A stretch of DNA of 64,000 bases from Pontibacillus sp. HMF3514. GTDB lineage: Bacteria > Bacillota > Bacilli > Bacillales > BH030062. The notes under the pieces are model-generated. The model was not told the origin of the DNA. It saw only the letters and a program-made list of their open reading frames with translations, and did not search any database. The stretch covers positions 744,001 to 808,000 of the forward strand of contig NZ_CP047393.1 of NCBI RefSeq assembly GCF_009858175.1. Reading direction: 5' to 3'. The position numbers were made by a program, and so were the translations under genes. This document shows positions 48,881-57,055 of the stretch, one piece after another (position 1 is the stretch's first letter; every line of letters starts with the position of its first letter).

Positions 48881-49146
48881 ACGACATGCTCCTTTGTATT
48901 GTTTTTTCAATCTGTAACTCTATTGTAGAAATGTTATGAGTAAAACAAATCAGAGCATGGATTGAACTTTGAATCGTAGAAAGGGAGGAAGAGAATATAC
49001 AACTTTTGATGGAGATGAAAAAAACTAAATATTTTGAAAATTTTAATAGGATGTGGTTCTTATTCGCTTCCTTTCGCGATAAAATAATATTAATATCCTT
49101 TGAAGTACGTATAAGGATGCTTATATTTTATGAAGGAGGGAAGAGA

Positions 49147-49377
49147 ATGACTGAGAAGGTTGATATCACAAGTAAAGTCATTGGCAAAGTGAAAGGTGAT
49201 GGATTCGAGTTGTTCTTGAATGGTTCGAAAATTGGGGAAGTCACATTCCGCAATAACCAAAAAGAGTATATCCTTCTTCAAGGTTTCCTTTCAGAAGATC
49301 AGCGTATTTTTCAACTTAAGCCAAAACAAGAACCTGTCACTCAGTATGTTGAGGGCTGTGAGATGGGTTGGTGCTAA
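49147..49377 (+). CDS. YusG/DUF2553-like small protein
   Basis: 76-aa protein: MTEKVDITSKVIGKVKGDGF then ELFLNGSKIGEV, and a C-terminal TQYVEGCEMGWC with two cysteines. The beginning, the beta-strand pattern and the VEGC...GWC ending recall the DUF2553 family (YusG) of bacilli; function unknown. GAAGGAGGG is well placed before the ATG; the upstream part of the frame (from 49006) is low-complexity and lacks support. Own terminator follows. Confidence 0.65.
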   Translation: MTEKVDITSKVIGKVKGDGFELFLNGSKIGEVTFRNNQKEYILLQGFLSEDQRIFQLKPKQEPVTQYVEGCEMGWC

Positions 49378-49391
49378 TTAATAAATCACTC

Positions 49392-49432
49392 AATAGATTG
49401 TTGGCCTTTCTCGGCTGACAATCTATTTTTCA
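49392..49432 (+). terminator. Terminator of the YusG-like gene
   Basis: AATAGATTGTTGGCC / GGCTGACAATCTATT 15-bp stem with G-T pairs, then T5. Confidence 0.85.
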
Positions 49433-49443
49433 TCTGATAAGAA

Positions 49444-49646
49444 CAAAAGCGCAAGTGCCCGTTTAGCAACGAAGGGACTGGACTGAGCCCGTAGTAAGAT
49501 AAAGGAAACACAAATTGTAAAACAATTTGATGTTGACTTATCGAACGGAGGCGAGGGAAGTCCCTTCGTTGCTGGGATCTGGAGCTGGATGTGGCCCAGC
49601 TCTCATTAAAAAGTTATACACAAGCCACGCATTTTATAATTTCCTA
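49444..49646 (-). repeat. Dispersed palindromic intergenic repeat, copy B (inverted)
   Basis: Reverse complement of the element at 19.2 kb. Ends match (CAAAAGCGC... and ...ATTTTATAATTTCCTA), and the same 15-bp inverted pair is present (49465-49479 and 49559-49573). The middle is about 115 bases shorter than in copy A. Confidence 0.85.
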
Positions 49647-49679
49647 GACTATAAAAAAGTGAACGCCAAAAGATGACGC

Positions 49680-50333
49680 TCACTCACTAAGCTTTTCAAC
49701 AAATTCTGTGATGTTATAAAAGTATTGGATAATTGGGCCAAGGAAAATTGCTGTAATAACAGTCCCTATTCCAACTACATCCCAACCACCAAGGAAAAGA
49801 CCTAAGAGAGCCAATGCAGCTTCGAACAATATGCGTACAAATCGTTTCGACTGATTAGTTCTTTCGTTTACAATCATCATAAAATGGTCGACTGGAATGT
49901 GAGGAAAAGGTGCTCGTAAATACATGCCAATTCCTAAACCAAGCAGGATCACACCGATTGTAAATACACTCCACTGAGCCCATAAGACATCCATTCGAAT
50001 ATTTCCAAGTACTTGGTAGAGCCATAAGTTTAATGTTCCACCACGCAATAGGATAGGAAATAAGGACTCGAACCGAGGTCTCTTCTTCTCGATCCAAGAA
50101 TTCACAAGAACTAAAATAATAAAACCGACAATTAAAAAGTAACCTACTTTTATATCGAATCGTTCGGATAACCCTACTGCAACACTATCCCCAGGAGCGA
50201 CTCCCGCTGCGGATATGATTAATAAAGCTAATCCTAAACTAGAGATTATGATCCCGAATAAATAGAGTAGAAATTGTAATTTCTTTCTCTTATTTCCGAA
50301 GTAATGATGCCACATTTGAGAGATTCTTTCCAT
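49680..50333 (-). CDS. YczE/YitT-like membrane protein
   Basis: 217-aa protein with five or six helices. It resembles YczE: LYLFGIIISSLGLALLIISA, GVAPGDSVAVGLSERF (about 44-59) and APFPHIPVDHFMMIV. B. subtilis YczE affects bacillomycin production, otherwise the family is uncharacterised. AAAGGAG is 7 bases before the ATG. Monocistronic, beside the repeat element. Confidence 0.8.
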   Translation of the reverse strand: MERISQMWHHYFGNKRKKLQFLLYLFGIIISSLGLALLIISAAGVAPGDSVAVGLSERFDIKVGYFLIVGFIILVLVNSWIEKKRPRFESLFPILLRGGTLNLWLYQVLGNIRMDVLWAQWSVFTIGVILLGLGIGMYLRAPFPHIPVDHFMMIVNERTNQSKRFVRILFEAALALLGLFLGGWDVVGIGTVITAIFLGPIIQYFYNITEFVEKLSE

Positions 50334-50663
50334 GTTGAACTCCTTTTTTACAAATTCCCCTTTTAGAATCAGATTTAAATGGGTATAGAAATAAGTAGTA
50401 CCAATTTGAGCTAAGTCTCTATATTAGAATAAGGCAAATAGAATTGAAATAAAATCTTTTTGCCATCATGAAACATATTATATCCAATAAGACCTACTTT
50501 TAGAAAGGAGGAAGGAAAATTTAAATTATTGTGGAATTGCTTAGAAGGCGGTTAAATGATTGCAGTACATATACTAGAATACGTTGTTCTGTGATCTATG
50601 AATCATACAACAAGACTGATTTTCTTTATAGATAAAATCTTTTAAGATGAGGGGTTATACGAT
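50334..50663. other. 330-base intergenic gap
   Basis: AT-rich divergent region between the YczE-like and nucleotidyltransferase genes. A good ribosome-site sequence (AGAAAGGAGGAAGG near 50503-50516) is not followed by a start codon at usable distance or an open frame. No RNA gene, terminator or repeat recognised. Confidence 0.5.
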
Positions 50664-51656
50664 ATGCGTCCTCGAAATTTAGAGTTAATAGAAATTGCGA
50701 AGAAGTATGTACAAGAAGAGATGTCGTATTGTACGTATGCTTGTTTAATAGGTTCAGTAGCTAGAGGAGAAGCTGATGATTTTAGTGACATTGATTTGAT
50801 TTGCTTTACTGGCCGTGAGACGTATCTTGGGAAGCATGATGTGTCTTATAAAGGTGAAGTTATTCAGATTGATGTGAAGTCTATTCTAGAATTTCCTAGT
50901 AAAGAGCTCTTTTCCTATAACCCTTGGCACTACCGCTACTTAGTTGAGTCTGTCATTATCAAAGACACGAATGGAGAGCTAAGCAAGCTGCAAGGGTGGT
51001 CGAAGTCATACTTCGGTTCCATTCAGGGGCAAAAAGACGTGATCCGAGATGTAACGACCATTGTGGAAGGTCGTAAGGATTACGCAATCAAACAAATGAA
51101 CATTGGAAAAGATTTTGCTGCAACACACGCAGCGATTGGTGCATGGACCGAAGCCGCGCTTCTTTATCAATTTTTATATGAGAATCGTGTATCTATCGGG
51201 TCACTGATGCCAACGCTAAGAAAGCTTAACTTCTTCCCTAAGATTGTCGATTTACTCCCAATTGGACCTGTAGAAGAAGTAGATATAAAAGAAGCGTCGA
51301 ACACGATGACAACGTTAAGGTTGTATCTTAAGAATGCTGGATTTGAACATTTACCTTCCATTTCAGATTTACAAGATAAAATTTGGCACAATAAAGCTGA
51401 CCGCTTAATGCTTGAAGGTGATTTGTATAATTATCTCTGGTTGTCATACAGTGAAGCTTTTCTTCTCTTGCTTGAGACTTCACAGGATGAAGATTTTGAA
51501 TCGTACTTTAAACAGTTACCAACAGCTTTACAGAGGCAATTAGAGGATCTTGGATTAGTATCACTCCAACCAGAGGATATCCATCAAATCTTGGATATCG
51601 GTGATAAAATGATGGAGTACGCTAAAGACCAACTTAAAAGTGAGCAAGGGTCATAA
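50664..51656 (+). CDS. Nucleotidyltransferase-domain protein, 330 aa
   Basis: N-terminal polymerase-beta-type domain with LIGSVARGEADDFSDIDLI (about 28-46): the GS motif and metal-binding Asp-x-Asp are intact. The C-terminal two thirds are helical with an SLMPTLRKLNFFPKIVDLL segment, resembling the helper domain of kanamycin-nucleotidyltransferase-like proteins. Substrate unknown. GAGGGG precedes the ATG. Third unrelated nucleotidyltransferase-fold gene within 9 kb. Monocistronic. Confidence 0.78.
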   Translation: MRPRNLELIEIAKKYVQEEMSYCTYACLIGSVARGEADDFSDIDLICFTGRETYLGKHDVSYKGEVIQIDVKSILEFPSKELFSYNPWHYRYLVESVIIKDTNGELSKLQGWSKSYFGSIQGQKDVIRDVTTIVEGRKDYAIKQMNIGKDFAATHAAIGAWTEAALLYQFLYENRVSIGSLMPTLRKLNFFPKIVDLLPIGPVEEVDIKEASNTMTTLRLYLKNAGFEHLPSISDLQDKIWHNKADRLMLEGDLYNYLWLSYSEAFLLLLETSQDEDFESYFKQLPTALQRQLEDLGLVSLQPEDIHQILDIGDKMMEYAKDQLKSEQGS

Positions 51657-51659
51657 TGG

Positions 51660-51693
51660 GGAGCTGCATATCTATAAGCAGCTTCTTTTTTTT
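51660..51693 (+). terminator. Terminator of the nucleotidyltransferase gene
   Basis: AGCTGC / GCAGCT stem with 10-base loop, followed by TCT8. Confidence 0.7.
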
Positions 51694-51700
51694 GTCTATG

Positions 51701-51791
51701 AATTTATAAAATTTATGGTTTGTGTATAACTTTTTAATGAGAGCGGGCCACGTCCAGCTCCTTCGTTGCTAAATGGGCGCTTACGCTTTTG
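51701..51791 (+). repeat. Dispersed palindromic intergenic repeat, copy C (internally deleted)
   Basis: Same ends as copies A and B (AATTTATAAAATTTATGG at one side, GGGCGCTTACGCTTTTG at the other), but the left inverted arm and the whole centre are missing: GTCCAGCTC joins directly to CTTCGTTGCTAA. It lies between the terminator and the cls ribosome site. Confidence 0.8.
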
Positions 51792-51872
51792 TTCGTCCTA
51801 AGAGTTTGTTTCACACCCCATACATCAGGGAAAGGTTCAACTATGAAGACTGCACGCTAAAGGAGATCAGTC

Positions 51873-53378
51873 ATGAAACCCAATATTCAATTACTGTTAT
51901 TGACTATTCTAGGAATAGCTCTTTTTTTCATTTTACTTATACCGTTAAGTTTCGTGTTTCAGGTGATCTTTGGACTTATTTATATAGGTGCAGTGTTCAC
52001 CATTTCATTTTATATTATGCTTGAGCGACGTTCTTCAACGAACACGATCTTATGGATCTTTTTTATCTTTTTCGTTCCGATTATCGGGTATTTCTTTTAC
52101 ATTTATTCCGGGCAACTGTCCCGTCAAGGCATCCTGTTTCAAGATAAACGTAGAAAAGCTCAGGAAGTCTTTCATGCTGAGGAGCCTGTTCCAAGAGTAC
52201 GAGCTACTGAACGGTTGAATGAACAGCAACAAGCTGTGAGCAAAGTGGTTCAATCTCTCGCTGATACACCCGTTCGTACCCAGAGCCATGTTAACATTTT
52301 GACGAATGGGCAAGAAGCTTTTCCAGAAATCATGAAACATCTTAAGGAAGCGAAATCATTTATTCATATGGAGTACTACTTGTTTAACTCTGATGAAACG
52401 GGTTACGACATTATGAATATTTTAATACAGAAGGCAAAAGAGGGCGTAAAAGTACGTCTATTATATGATTCAGCAGGTAGTTTGAAACTAAAGCAAAAAG
52501 ACGTGAAAAAAATGAAGGAAGCAGGCGTTGAGGTTCATGTGTTTTTGCCGATCAAAACAGCATTGGTTACGCAAACCTTTAACTTCCGAAATCATCGAAA
52601 AATCATTGTGATTGATAATGATATTGCTTTTGTTGGCGGTATGAATATTGGTGATGAGTACCGAGGGATTTCTGAGAAGTTTCCGGATTGGCGTGATACA
52701 CATACTATTGTTCAAGGGATGCCAATCAAAGAGCTCCATTTAATCTTTCTAATTGATTGGTGGTATATTACGAAAGAAAATATCATTGAAGAGTTCAGCC
52801 GAGTCGTAATCCCTGAACTAGAGGAATATAATACGGATGCTCAAATTGTACCAAGTGGACCACATAATCAGCATCAGATTATGCGAGATGTATATAATGC
52901 GCTAATTAATAGTGCGAAAGAGCGTGTCATGATTGCGACACCATACTTTGTCCCCTCTCGTGAAATTCATTCTGCATTACGCATAGCAGCACAAAAAGGC
53001 TTAGAAGTGAAACTCCTTATTCCAAAGCCTTCAGACAACTGGCTAACGTACTATGCAGGGCATTCTTATTTTCCGGAATTGCTTGAAGATGGAATTCAAA
53101 TCTATCTTTATGAGAAAGACTTCATGCACCACAAAATTATGGTTGTGGATGATCATACCGTTTCAGTTGGAACTGCAAACATGGACTTACGCAGTTTCTA
53201 CTTGAATTTCGAAGTCAATGTCATTATGTATGGCGGGCAACCTGTCGAGCAAATTATTCAAAATTACCATTCAGATCTAAAAGATTCCATGAAAGTGGAT
53301 CACGATCAATTTATGAAGAGACCTTTATCAGAAAAAACAAAAGAGGCCATTGCGAGGATATTTGCTCCGTTATTGTAG
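51873..53378 (+). CDS. cls: Cardiolipin synthase
   Basis: 501-aa membrane phospholipase-D-family enzyme condensing two phosphatidylglycerols to cardiolipin. Two N-terminal helices (8-26, 33-50) plus a third near 60-78, then two HKD motifs: His241-Lys243-Asp248 and His419-Lys421-Asp426, each followed by a GGxNxG/GTANMDLR block. Length is standard. AAAGGAG is 7 bases before the ATG. It lies directly after the deleted repeat copy, so the promoter may be in or beside the repeat. Confidence 0.95.
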   Translation: MKPNIQLLLLTILGIALFFILLIPLSFVFQVIFGLIYIGAVFTISFYIMLERRSSTNTILWIFFIFFVPIIGYFFYIYSGQLSRQGILFQDKRRKAQEVFHAEEPVPRVRATERLNEQQQAVSKVVQSLADTPVRTQSHVNILTNGQEAFPEIMKHLKEAKSFIHMEYYLFNSDETGYDIMNILIQKAKEGVKVRLLYDSAGSLKLKQKDVKKMKEAGVEVHVFLPIKTALVTQTFNFRNHRKIIVIDNDIAFVGGMNIGDEYRGISEKFPDWRDTHTIVQGMPIKELHLIFLIDWWYITKENIIEEFSRVVIPELEEYNTDAQIVPSGPHNQHQIMRDVYNALINSAKERVMIATPYFVPSREIHSALRIAAQKGLEVKLLIPKPSDNWLTYYAGHSYFPELLEDGIQIYLYEKDFMHHKIMVVDDHTVSVGTANMDLRSFYLNFEVNVIMYGGQPVEQIIQNYHSDLKDSMKVDHDQFMKRPLSEKTKEAIARIFAPLL

Positions 53379-53393
53379 TGGGTCAGAGAGTAA

Positions 53394-53427
53394 AAAAAGG
53401 ACTGATGCCCCGACATCAGTCCTTTTT
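53394..53427. terminator. Bidirectional terminator between cls and the oxidase-like gene
   Basis: AAAAAGGACTGATG / CATCAGTCCTTTTT perfect 14-bp stem. Confidence 0.9.
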
Positions 53428-53436
53428 ATCTGTTTT

Positions 53437-53835
53437 CTATCTTTTTCTAGGAGACACCAGAAACGTCAAAATTAAGAATAAAGCAAAGCTTAGTAGTAAT
53501 AGAGAGCCTCCACCGATGTAAAAGATAAAGGTGAAGCTTTCGGATACTTCAAAAGGACGGACCATGTATAACCACATTCCTGCAGTTAATCCGGTTGACC
53601 CGATGATACCTGTCCAAGCATGTGTATAAGCAAGTTTTTTAAAGTGTGTTTCAAACAATAGGTAGAAAGCTGACCACGCAAATAACGTTAGCCATCCTAC
53701 CACGAGAATATGAGCGTGGATGGGTCTTAATGCGTACGCTTCTCCTTGTGATCCTGCCATGTGGGCACCTAGAAAAGCACCGATCATTGCAAACAAGCCA
53801 GCAAAGCGTAGTAGTAATAGGCTTAATGATTTCAT
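53437..53835 (-). CDS. Small four-helix protein resembling part of haem-copper oxidase subunit I
   Basis: 132-aa protein with four helices. GEAYALRPIHAHILVVGWLT and FAWSAFYLLFETHF resemble the helix with the haem-ligand histidine in cbb3/NOR-type subunit I, and many bacilli have such short proteins annotated as cytochrome-c oxidase. It is far too short for an oxidase (usually over 450 residues) and lacks the copper-site histidines, so it may be a haem-binding accessory or sensor. GGGGG precedes the ATG. Monocistronic. Confidence 0.65.
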   Translation of the reverse strand: MKSLSLLLLRFAGLFAMIGAFLGAHMAGSQGEAYALRPIHAHILVVGWLTLFAWSAFYLLFETHFKKLAYTHAWTGIIGSTGLTAGMWLYMVRPFEVSESFTFIFYIGGGSLLLLSFALFLILTFLVSPRKR

Positions 53836-53990
53836 TGAGCATTCCCCCGTATTTTAGTAGATCAGTATCTCTAACTTTATCATATTTTTGCGAAGGCAAG
53901 ATAGAACAGAGGTGTGAACATTACGTGACGGATTTACTCAATAAGAGAGAGTGAAAGCTATGCTTACATTCAAAAAGTGAAGACTTAAGT

Positions 53991-54188
53991 TTATTCGATA
54001 TCATAGATTTTTTCCTCCCATTCCTTTTCAAGTTGTTTCTCCTCGACAATAAACCATAGTTTCGTGAGTAATATACATATGTAAAATAGACACCCAAAGA
54101 TCGCTCCCATTAAAATTCCAAGAGGTCCACCAAGAAAGAAACCAATTATCCCTGATAAGAGTGGAAGGAGTACAATGAATACTTCCAT
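53991..54188 (-). CDS. Small two-helix membrane protein, 65 aa
   Basis: Two hydrophobic segments (about 3-20 and 24-42) with a Gly-rich turn (GFFLGGPLGILMG), then an acidic-basic amphipathic tail (EEKQLEKEWEEKIYDIE). ATG at 54188 is 8 bases after AGGAG; the longer frame to 54224 overlaps that site. I recognise no family. Confidence 0.5.
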   Translation of the reverse strand: MEVFIVLLPLLSGIIGFFLGGPLGILMGAIFGCLFYICILLTKLWFIVEEKQLEKEWEEKIYDIE

Positions 54189-54324
54189 TTTTTCATCTCC
54201 TAGTACATGTGATAGTACTAGCATATAAGAAAAAGAATATTTTTACAAAAATCGTAAAAACACGTAATTTTAAAAACAATTTAGGGAATAGGGTATATAG
54301 TTTCACGTAAAAGGAGAGTTTGCA

Positions 54325-54856
54325 TTGGTTCAATTAAGATACTTTAATAAAGATGATTTTAATCTATTATATTCATGGATACCTGATTTCACATTTTTAC
54401 ACCAATGGGCTGGTCATTCATTTACATATCCGCTAACAGATGAACAACTTTATAAGTACTTAGAAGACGCTAATCAGGATGGTGCATCAAAACTTATATA
54501 TAAAGCAATAGACGAAGTGTCTAATAAGGTTATTGGTCATATTTCGATAGGAAGAATAGACCGAACGAATCAATGCTCGTATAGGACGCGTATTAATAGG
54601 AGATTCAAATTACTTAGGAAAGGGAATCGGTACAGAGATGGTTCGACAATGTGCGCGGATAATTTTTGAGGATTTAGAATTAAATCGCGCATGTCTTGGA
54701 GTATTTGATTTCAATAAAGTGGCTATTCGTTCTTATGAAGAGGCTGGGTTTGTACAAGAAGGCAAGCTGAGACAAGCTCGGAAATTTGGTGAAGAATATT
54801 GGTCCTTAATTGAAATGAGTATGTTGAAAGAAGAATGGAACGAGTACAAAGATTAG
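54325..54856 (+). pseudogene. GNAT acetyltransferase broken by a frameshift
   Basis: Two overlapping frames together make one RimJ/RimL-type GNAT. The first (TTG at 54325, AAAAGGAG upstream) gives DFTFLHQWAGHSFTYPLTDE through VIGHISIGRIDRTNQ. The second continues as ARIGRVLIGDSNYLGKGIGT with the acetyl-CoA loop, EMVRQCARIIFEDL, and AIRSYEEAGFVQEG to the stop at 54856. The frame changes near 54571-54576 by one base. Either a true inactivating mutation or a base-calling error. Confidence 0.8.
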
Positions 54857-54871
54857 AAAGGGGCATGCAAG

Positions 54872-55396
54872 ATGATTATTTCATACTTACCTTTAGATAT
54901 TGATTCTCCACATATGAATGAGGTAGTAGACATCTATCATAATGTTTACGAGGGAAGCGACCCTGTAGAAATTAGAGGACGTTTTCTGCAGCATTCTACT
55001 TATCCAGGTTACACAGGTTGGGTTGCGGTTTGTGATGACCGAATCGTGGGCTTTGCTTATGGGTTTAGTTCCACATCAGGACAATATTACCGAAGCAAAT
55101 TAGAATCTGTTCTCGAAGATAAAGAAATTCATTCTTGGTTAAATGATTGTTTTGAATTTGTTGAGATGGCAGTATTACCAGAGTTCCGTCGTCAGGGAAT
55201 TGCTTCTACCCTTGAAAAACGTCTTTTAGATAAAGCACCTCATCAAACGTCAGTACTTACTACCGGATCTGCGAATGAAGATGCTAGATTTTTGTATGAA
55301 AAGCTAGGTTGGGAAAGTGTAAAAGAAGCTCAAGTGATCCCAACAGACGACCCAATGCTCATTATGGGAAAAAAGCTCAACGTAAGAGTTGATTAA
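54872..55396 (+). CDS. GNAT family acetyltransferase
   Basis: 174-aa GNAT enzyme. Core: GWVAVCDDRIVGFAYGF (about 50-66), FVEMAVLPEFRRQGIASTLE with the acetyl-CoA pyrophosphate loop RRQGIA, and ARFLYEKLGW at the C-terminus. Substrate unknown. It begins 15 bases after the broken GNAT gene with GAAAGGGG, and was probably co-transcribed with it. Confidence 0.85.
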   Translation: MIISYLPLDIDSPHMNEVVDIYHNVYEGSDPVEIRGRFLQHSTYPGYTGWVAVCDDRIVGFAYGFSSTSGQYYRSKLESVLEDKEIHSWLNDCFEFVEMAVLPEFRRQGIASTLEKRLLDKAPHQTSVLTTGSANEDARFLYEKLGWESVKEAQVIPTDDPMLIMGKKLNVRVD

Positions 55397-55484
55397 GAAT
55401 TTGTAAAGGAAATATATTTGTATTGTCTATTTGTTAAAACTCTTTTAAACTTAAGGGGATTTTGCAATTAGGAGGAACGTGGCC

Positions 55485-56654
55485 TTGAAAACCTATTTAG
55501 AAATATTTCTTATATCTTTACGTCTAGGTTTGACATCATTTGGTGGACCTGTCGCTCATTTGGGTTATTTCCAAGATGAGTACGTAAAAAGGAGGAAGTG
55601 GCTCGATGATAAAAGCTTCGCTGATCTCATCGCACTATGCCAATTCCTACCTGGGCCTGCTAGTAGTCAGGTCGGAATTTCAATCGGGATGGTCCGTGGA
55701 GGTATCATTGGCGGGATCTGTTCATGGATCGGCTTCACGCTTCCATCTGTCATTGCTCTTGTCATTTTCGCACTTGCGATCAATGGGACGAGTATTGAGG
55801 GGGCAAGTTGGGTAAGCGGATTAAAGCTTGTTGCAGTAGCGGTTGTAGCTCATGCGATTATGAACATGGGGAAGAAGCTTACTCCTGATCTCCCACGGAT
55901 AACAATTGCGATGATTACAGCATTTATTTTGTTATTTTATCAAACAGCAGTATCTCAAATCGCTCTTATTATTGTAGCTGGAATCGTTGGCATTATGTTA
56001 TTTCAAAATAAGGAGCTTCCACAGGGAAATGATGTTGGCCTTACTTATAAAAAAAGGACAGGAATTATTTCGCTCAGTTTGTTCTTTATTCTCTTAATTG
56101 GGATTCCTTTTGTTGCATCATGGTCTTCATCAATTTATGTAACCATTTTTGATACGTTTTATCGTGTAGGTTCGATTGTTTTTGGTGGAGGACATGTTGT
56201 ACTTCCGTTACTAGAGGCAGAAGTCGTACCAAATGGATTTATCTCAAAGGAAATGTTCTTAGCTGGCTATGGTGCTACACAAGCTGTTCCAGGTCCGATG
56301 TTTACATTTGCTAGCTTTATCGGAACGGTTATGTCTGGCGTATCAGGAGCGGTCGTTGCTACGATTGCAATGTTCTTGCCGTCATTCTTCTTGCTTATTG
56401 GTGTACTTCCGTTTTGGGATGATTTACGAAAAGTGAAGCGTGTACGTGCAGCGTTACTTGGAGTAAATGCTGCAGTGGTAGGACTGTTGATCGCAGCTTT
56501 ATATGATCCAATCTGGACAAGCGCGATTACTTCAAGTAAAGATGTTGCCGTAGGCTTAGCGGCGTTCACACTGTTGTATTTCTGGAAAGTTCCAGCATGG
56601 TTGGTCGTAATCCTAACTGTGTTAGGGAATGTGGTTATTTCATTATTGATATAA
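55485..56654 (+). CDS. chrA: Chromate transporter, two-domain (ChrA/CHR family)
   Basis: 389-aa membrane protein with two homologous CHR domains of about 185 residues. Repeat 1 has FGGPVAHLGYF and LCQFLPGPASSQVGISIG; repeat 2 has FGGGHVVLPLLEAEVV and TQAVPGPMFTFASFIG. Long CHR proteins export chromate, probably by exchange, and may carry other oxyanions. AGGAGG is 9 bases before the TTG at 55485 and only 3 before the GTG at 55479, so TTG is preferred. A SulP-type anion permease follows convergently, so oxyanion transport is a local theme. Confidence 0.92.
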   Translation: MKTYLEIFLISLRLGLTSFGGPVAHLGYFQDEYVKRRKWLDDKSFADLIALCQFLPGPASSQVGISIGMVRGGIIGGICSWIGFTLPSVIALVIFALAINGTSIEGASWVSGLKLVAVAVVAHAIMNMGKKLTPDLPRITIAMITAFILLFYQTAVSQIALIIVAGIVGIMLFQNKELPQGNDVGLTYKKRTGIISLSLFFILLIGIPFVASWSSSIYVTIFDTFYRVGSIVFGGGHVVLPLLEAEVVPNGFISKEMFLAGYGATQAVPGPMFTFASFIGTVMSGVSGAVVATIAMFLPSFFLLIGVLPFWDDLRKVKRVRAALLGVNAAVVGLLIAALYDPIWTSAITSSKDVAVGLAAFTLLYFWKVPAWLVVILTVLGNVVISLLI

Positions 56655-56662
56655 GTGATGTT

Positions 56663-56697
56663 AGGACTGAATCGAATGGGATTTAGTTCTTTTTTTG
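56663..56697 (+). terminator. Terminator of chrA
   Basis: AGGACTGAATC-GAATG-GGATTTAGTTCT with G-T pairs, followed by T7. Confidence 0.6.
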
Positions 56698-56809
56698 GTT
56701 TAACTAATGAAACATTATTATTGTTCTTTAGTTATTTATGAGGATTTTATCCCGTTATATGGCAGTAATCTTGTATAAGCTGGTGCTGGGTGGTTCCGTT
56801 ACTTTTGTG

Positions 56810-56925
56810 GAGATCGGCGGGCTGTGTTCTCTTGGCAAGGGACAGTATTCGCTCGGGTAGGTGATGGAATCGCTCGGGTAGGTGACGGAATCGCTCGGGT
56901 AGGCGATGAAAAGCCCGTATTATCT
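56810..56925. repeat. 21-bp tandem repeat (ATCGCTCGGG core) with degenerate flanks
   Basis: Three near-perfect 21-bp units (56847-56867, 56868-56888, 56889-56909) of the form AATCGCTCGGGTAGGTGATGG, flanked by less conserved blocks such as GATCGGCGGGC. It lies in the 400-base gap between convergent chrA and sulP genes; the rest of that gap holds only the two terminators. Confidence 0.8.
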
Positions 56926-56996
56926 CGATTCCAAGTCTTCCTCATAAGGGGGCTTTAATGGAATAAGAGTTTAAAGGCAAAGTAGATCAAACATAA

Positions 56997-57030
56997 AAAA
57001 CACCAGCCCCAAACCGGGCTGGTGTTTTAC
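56997..57030 (-). terminator. Terminator of the SulP gene
   Basis: AAAACACCAGCCC-CAAACC-GGGCTGGTGTTTT perfect stem; on the minus strand followed by a T-rich stretch. Confidence 0.9.
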
Positions 57031-57055
57031 ATCATCTTATTCATGATCGTTCATG

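Noticed and set aside
49006-49146. N-terminal extension of the YusG-like protein
   Set aside because: A strong ribosome site lies just before the internal ATG at 49147, and the extension is AT-rich with no family similarity.
50503-50560. Strong Shine-Dalgarno-like sequence (AGAAAGGAGGAAGG) suggesting a leader peptide
   Set aside because: The nearest start (TTG) is 19 bases away and the frame ends after eight codons. No attenuator structure follows.
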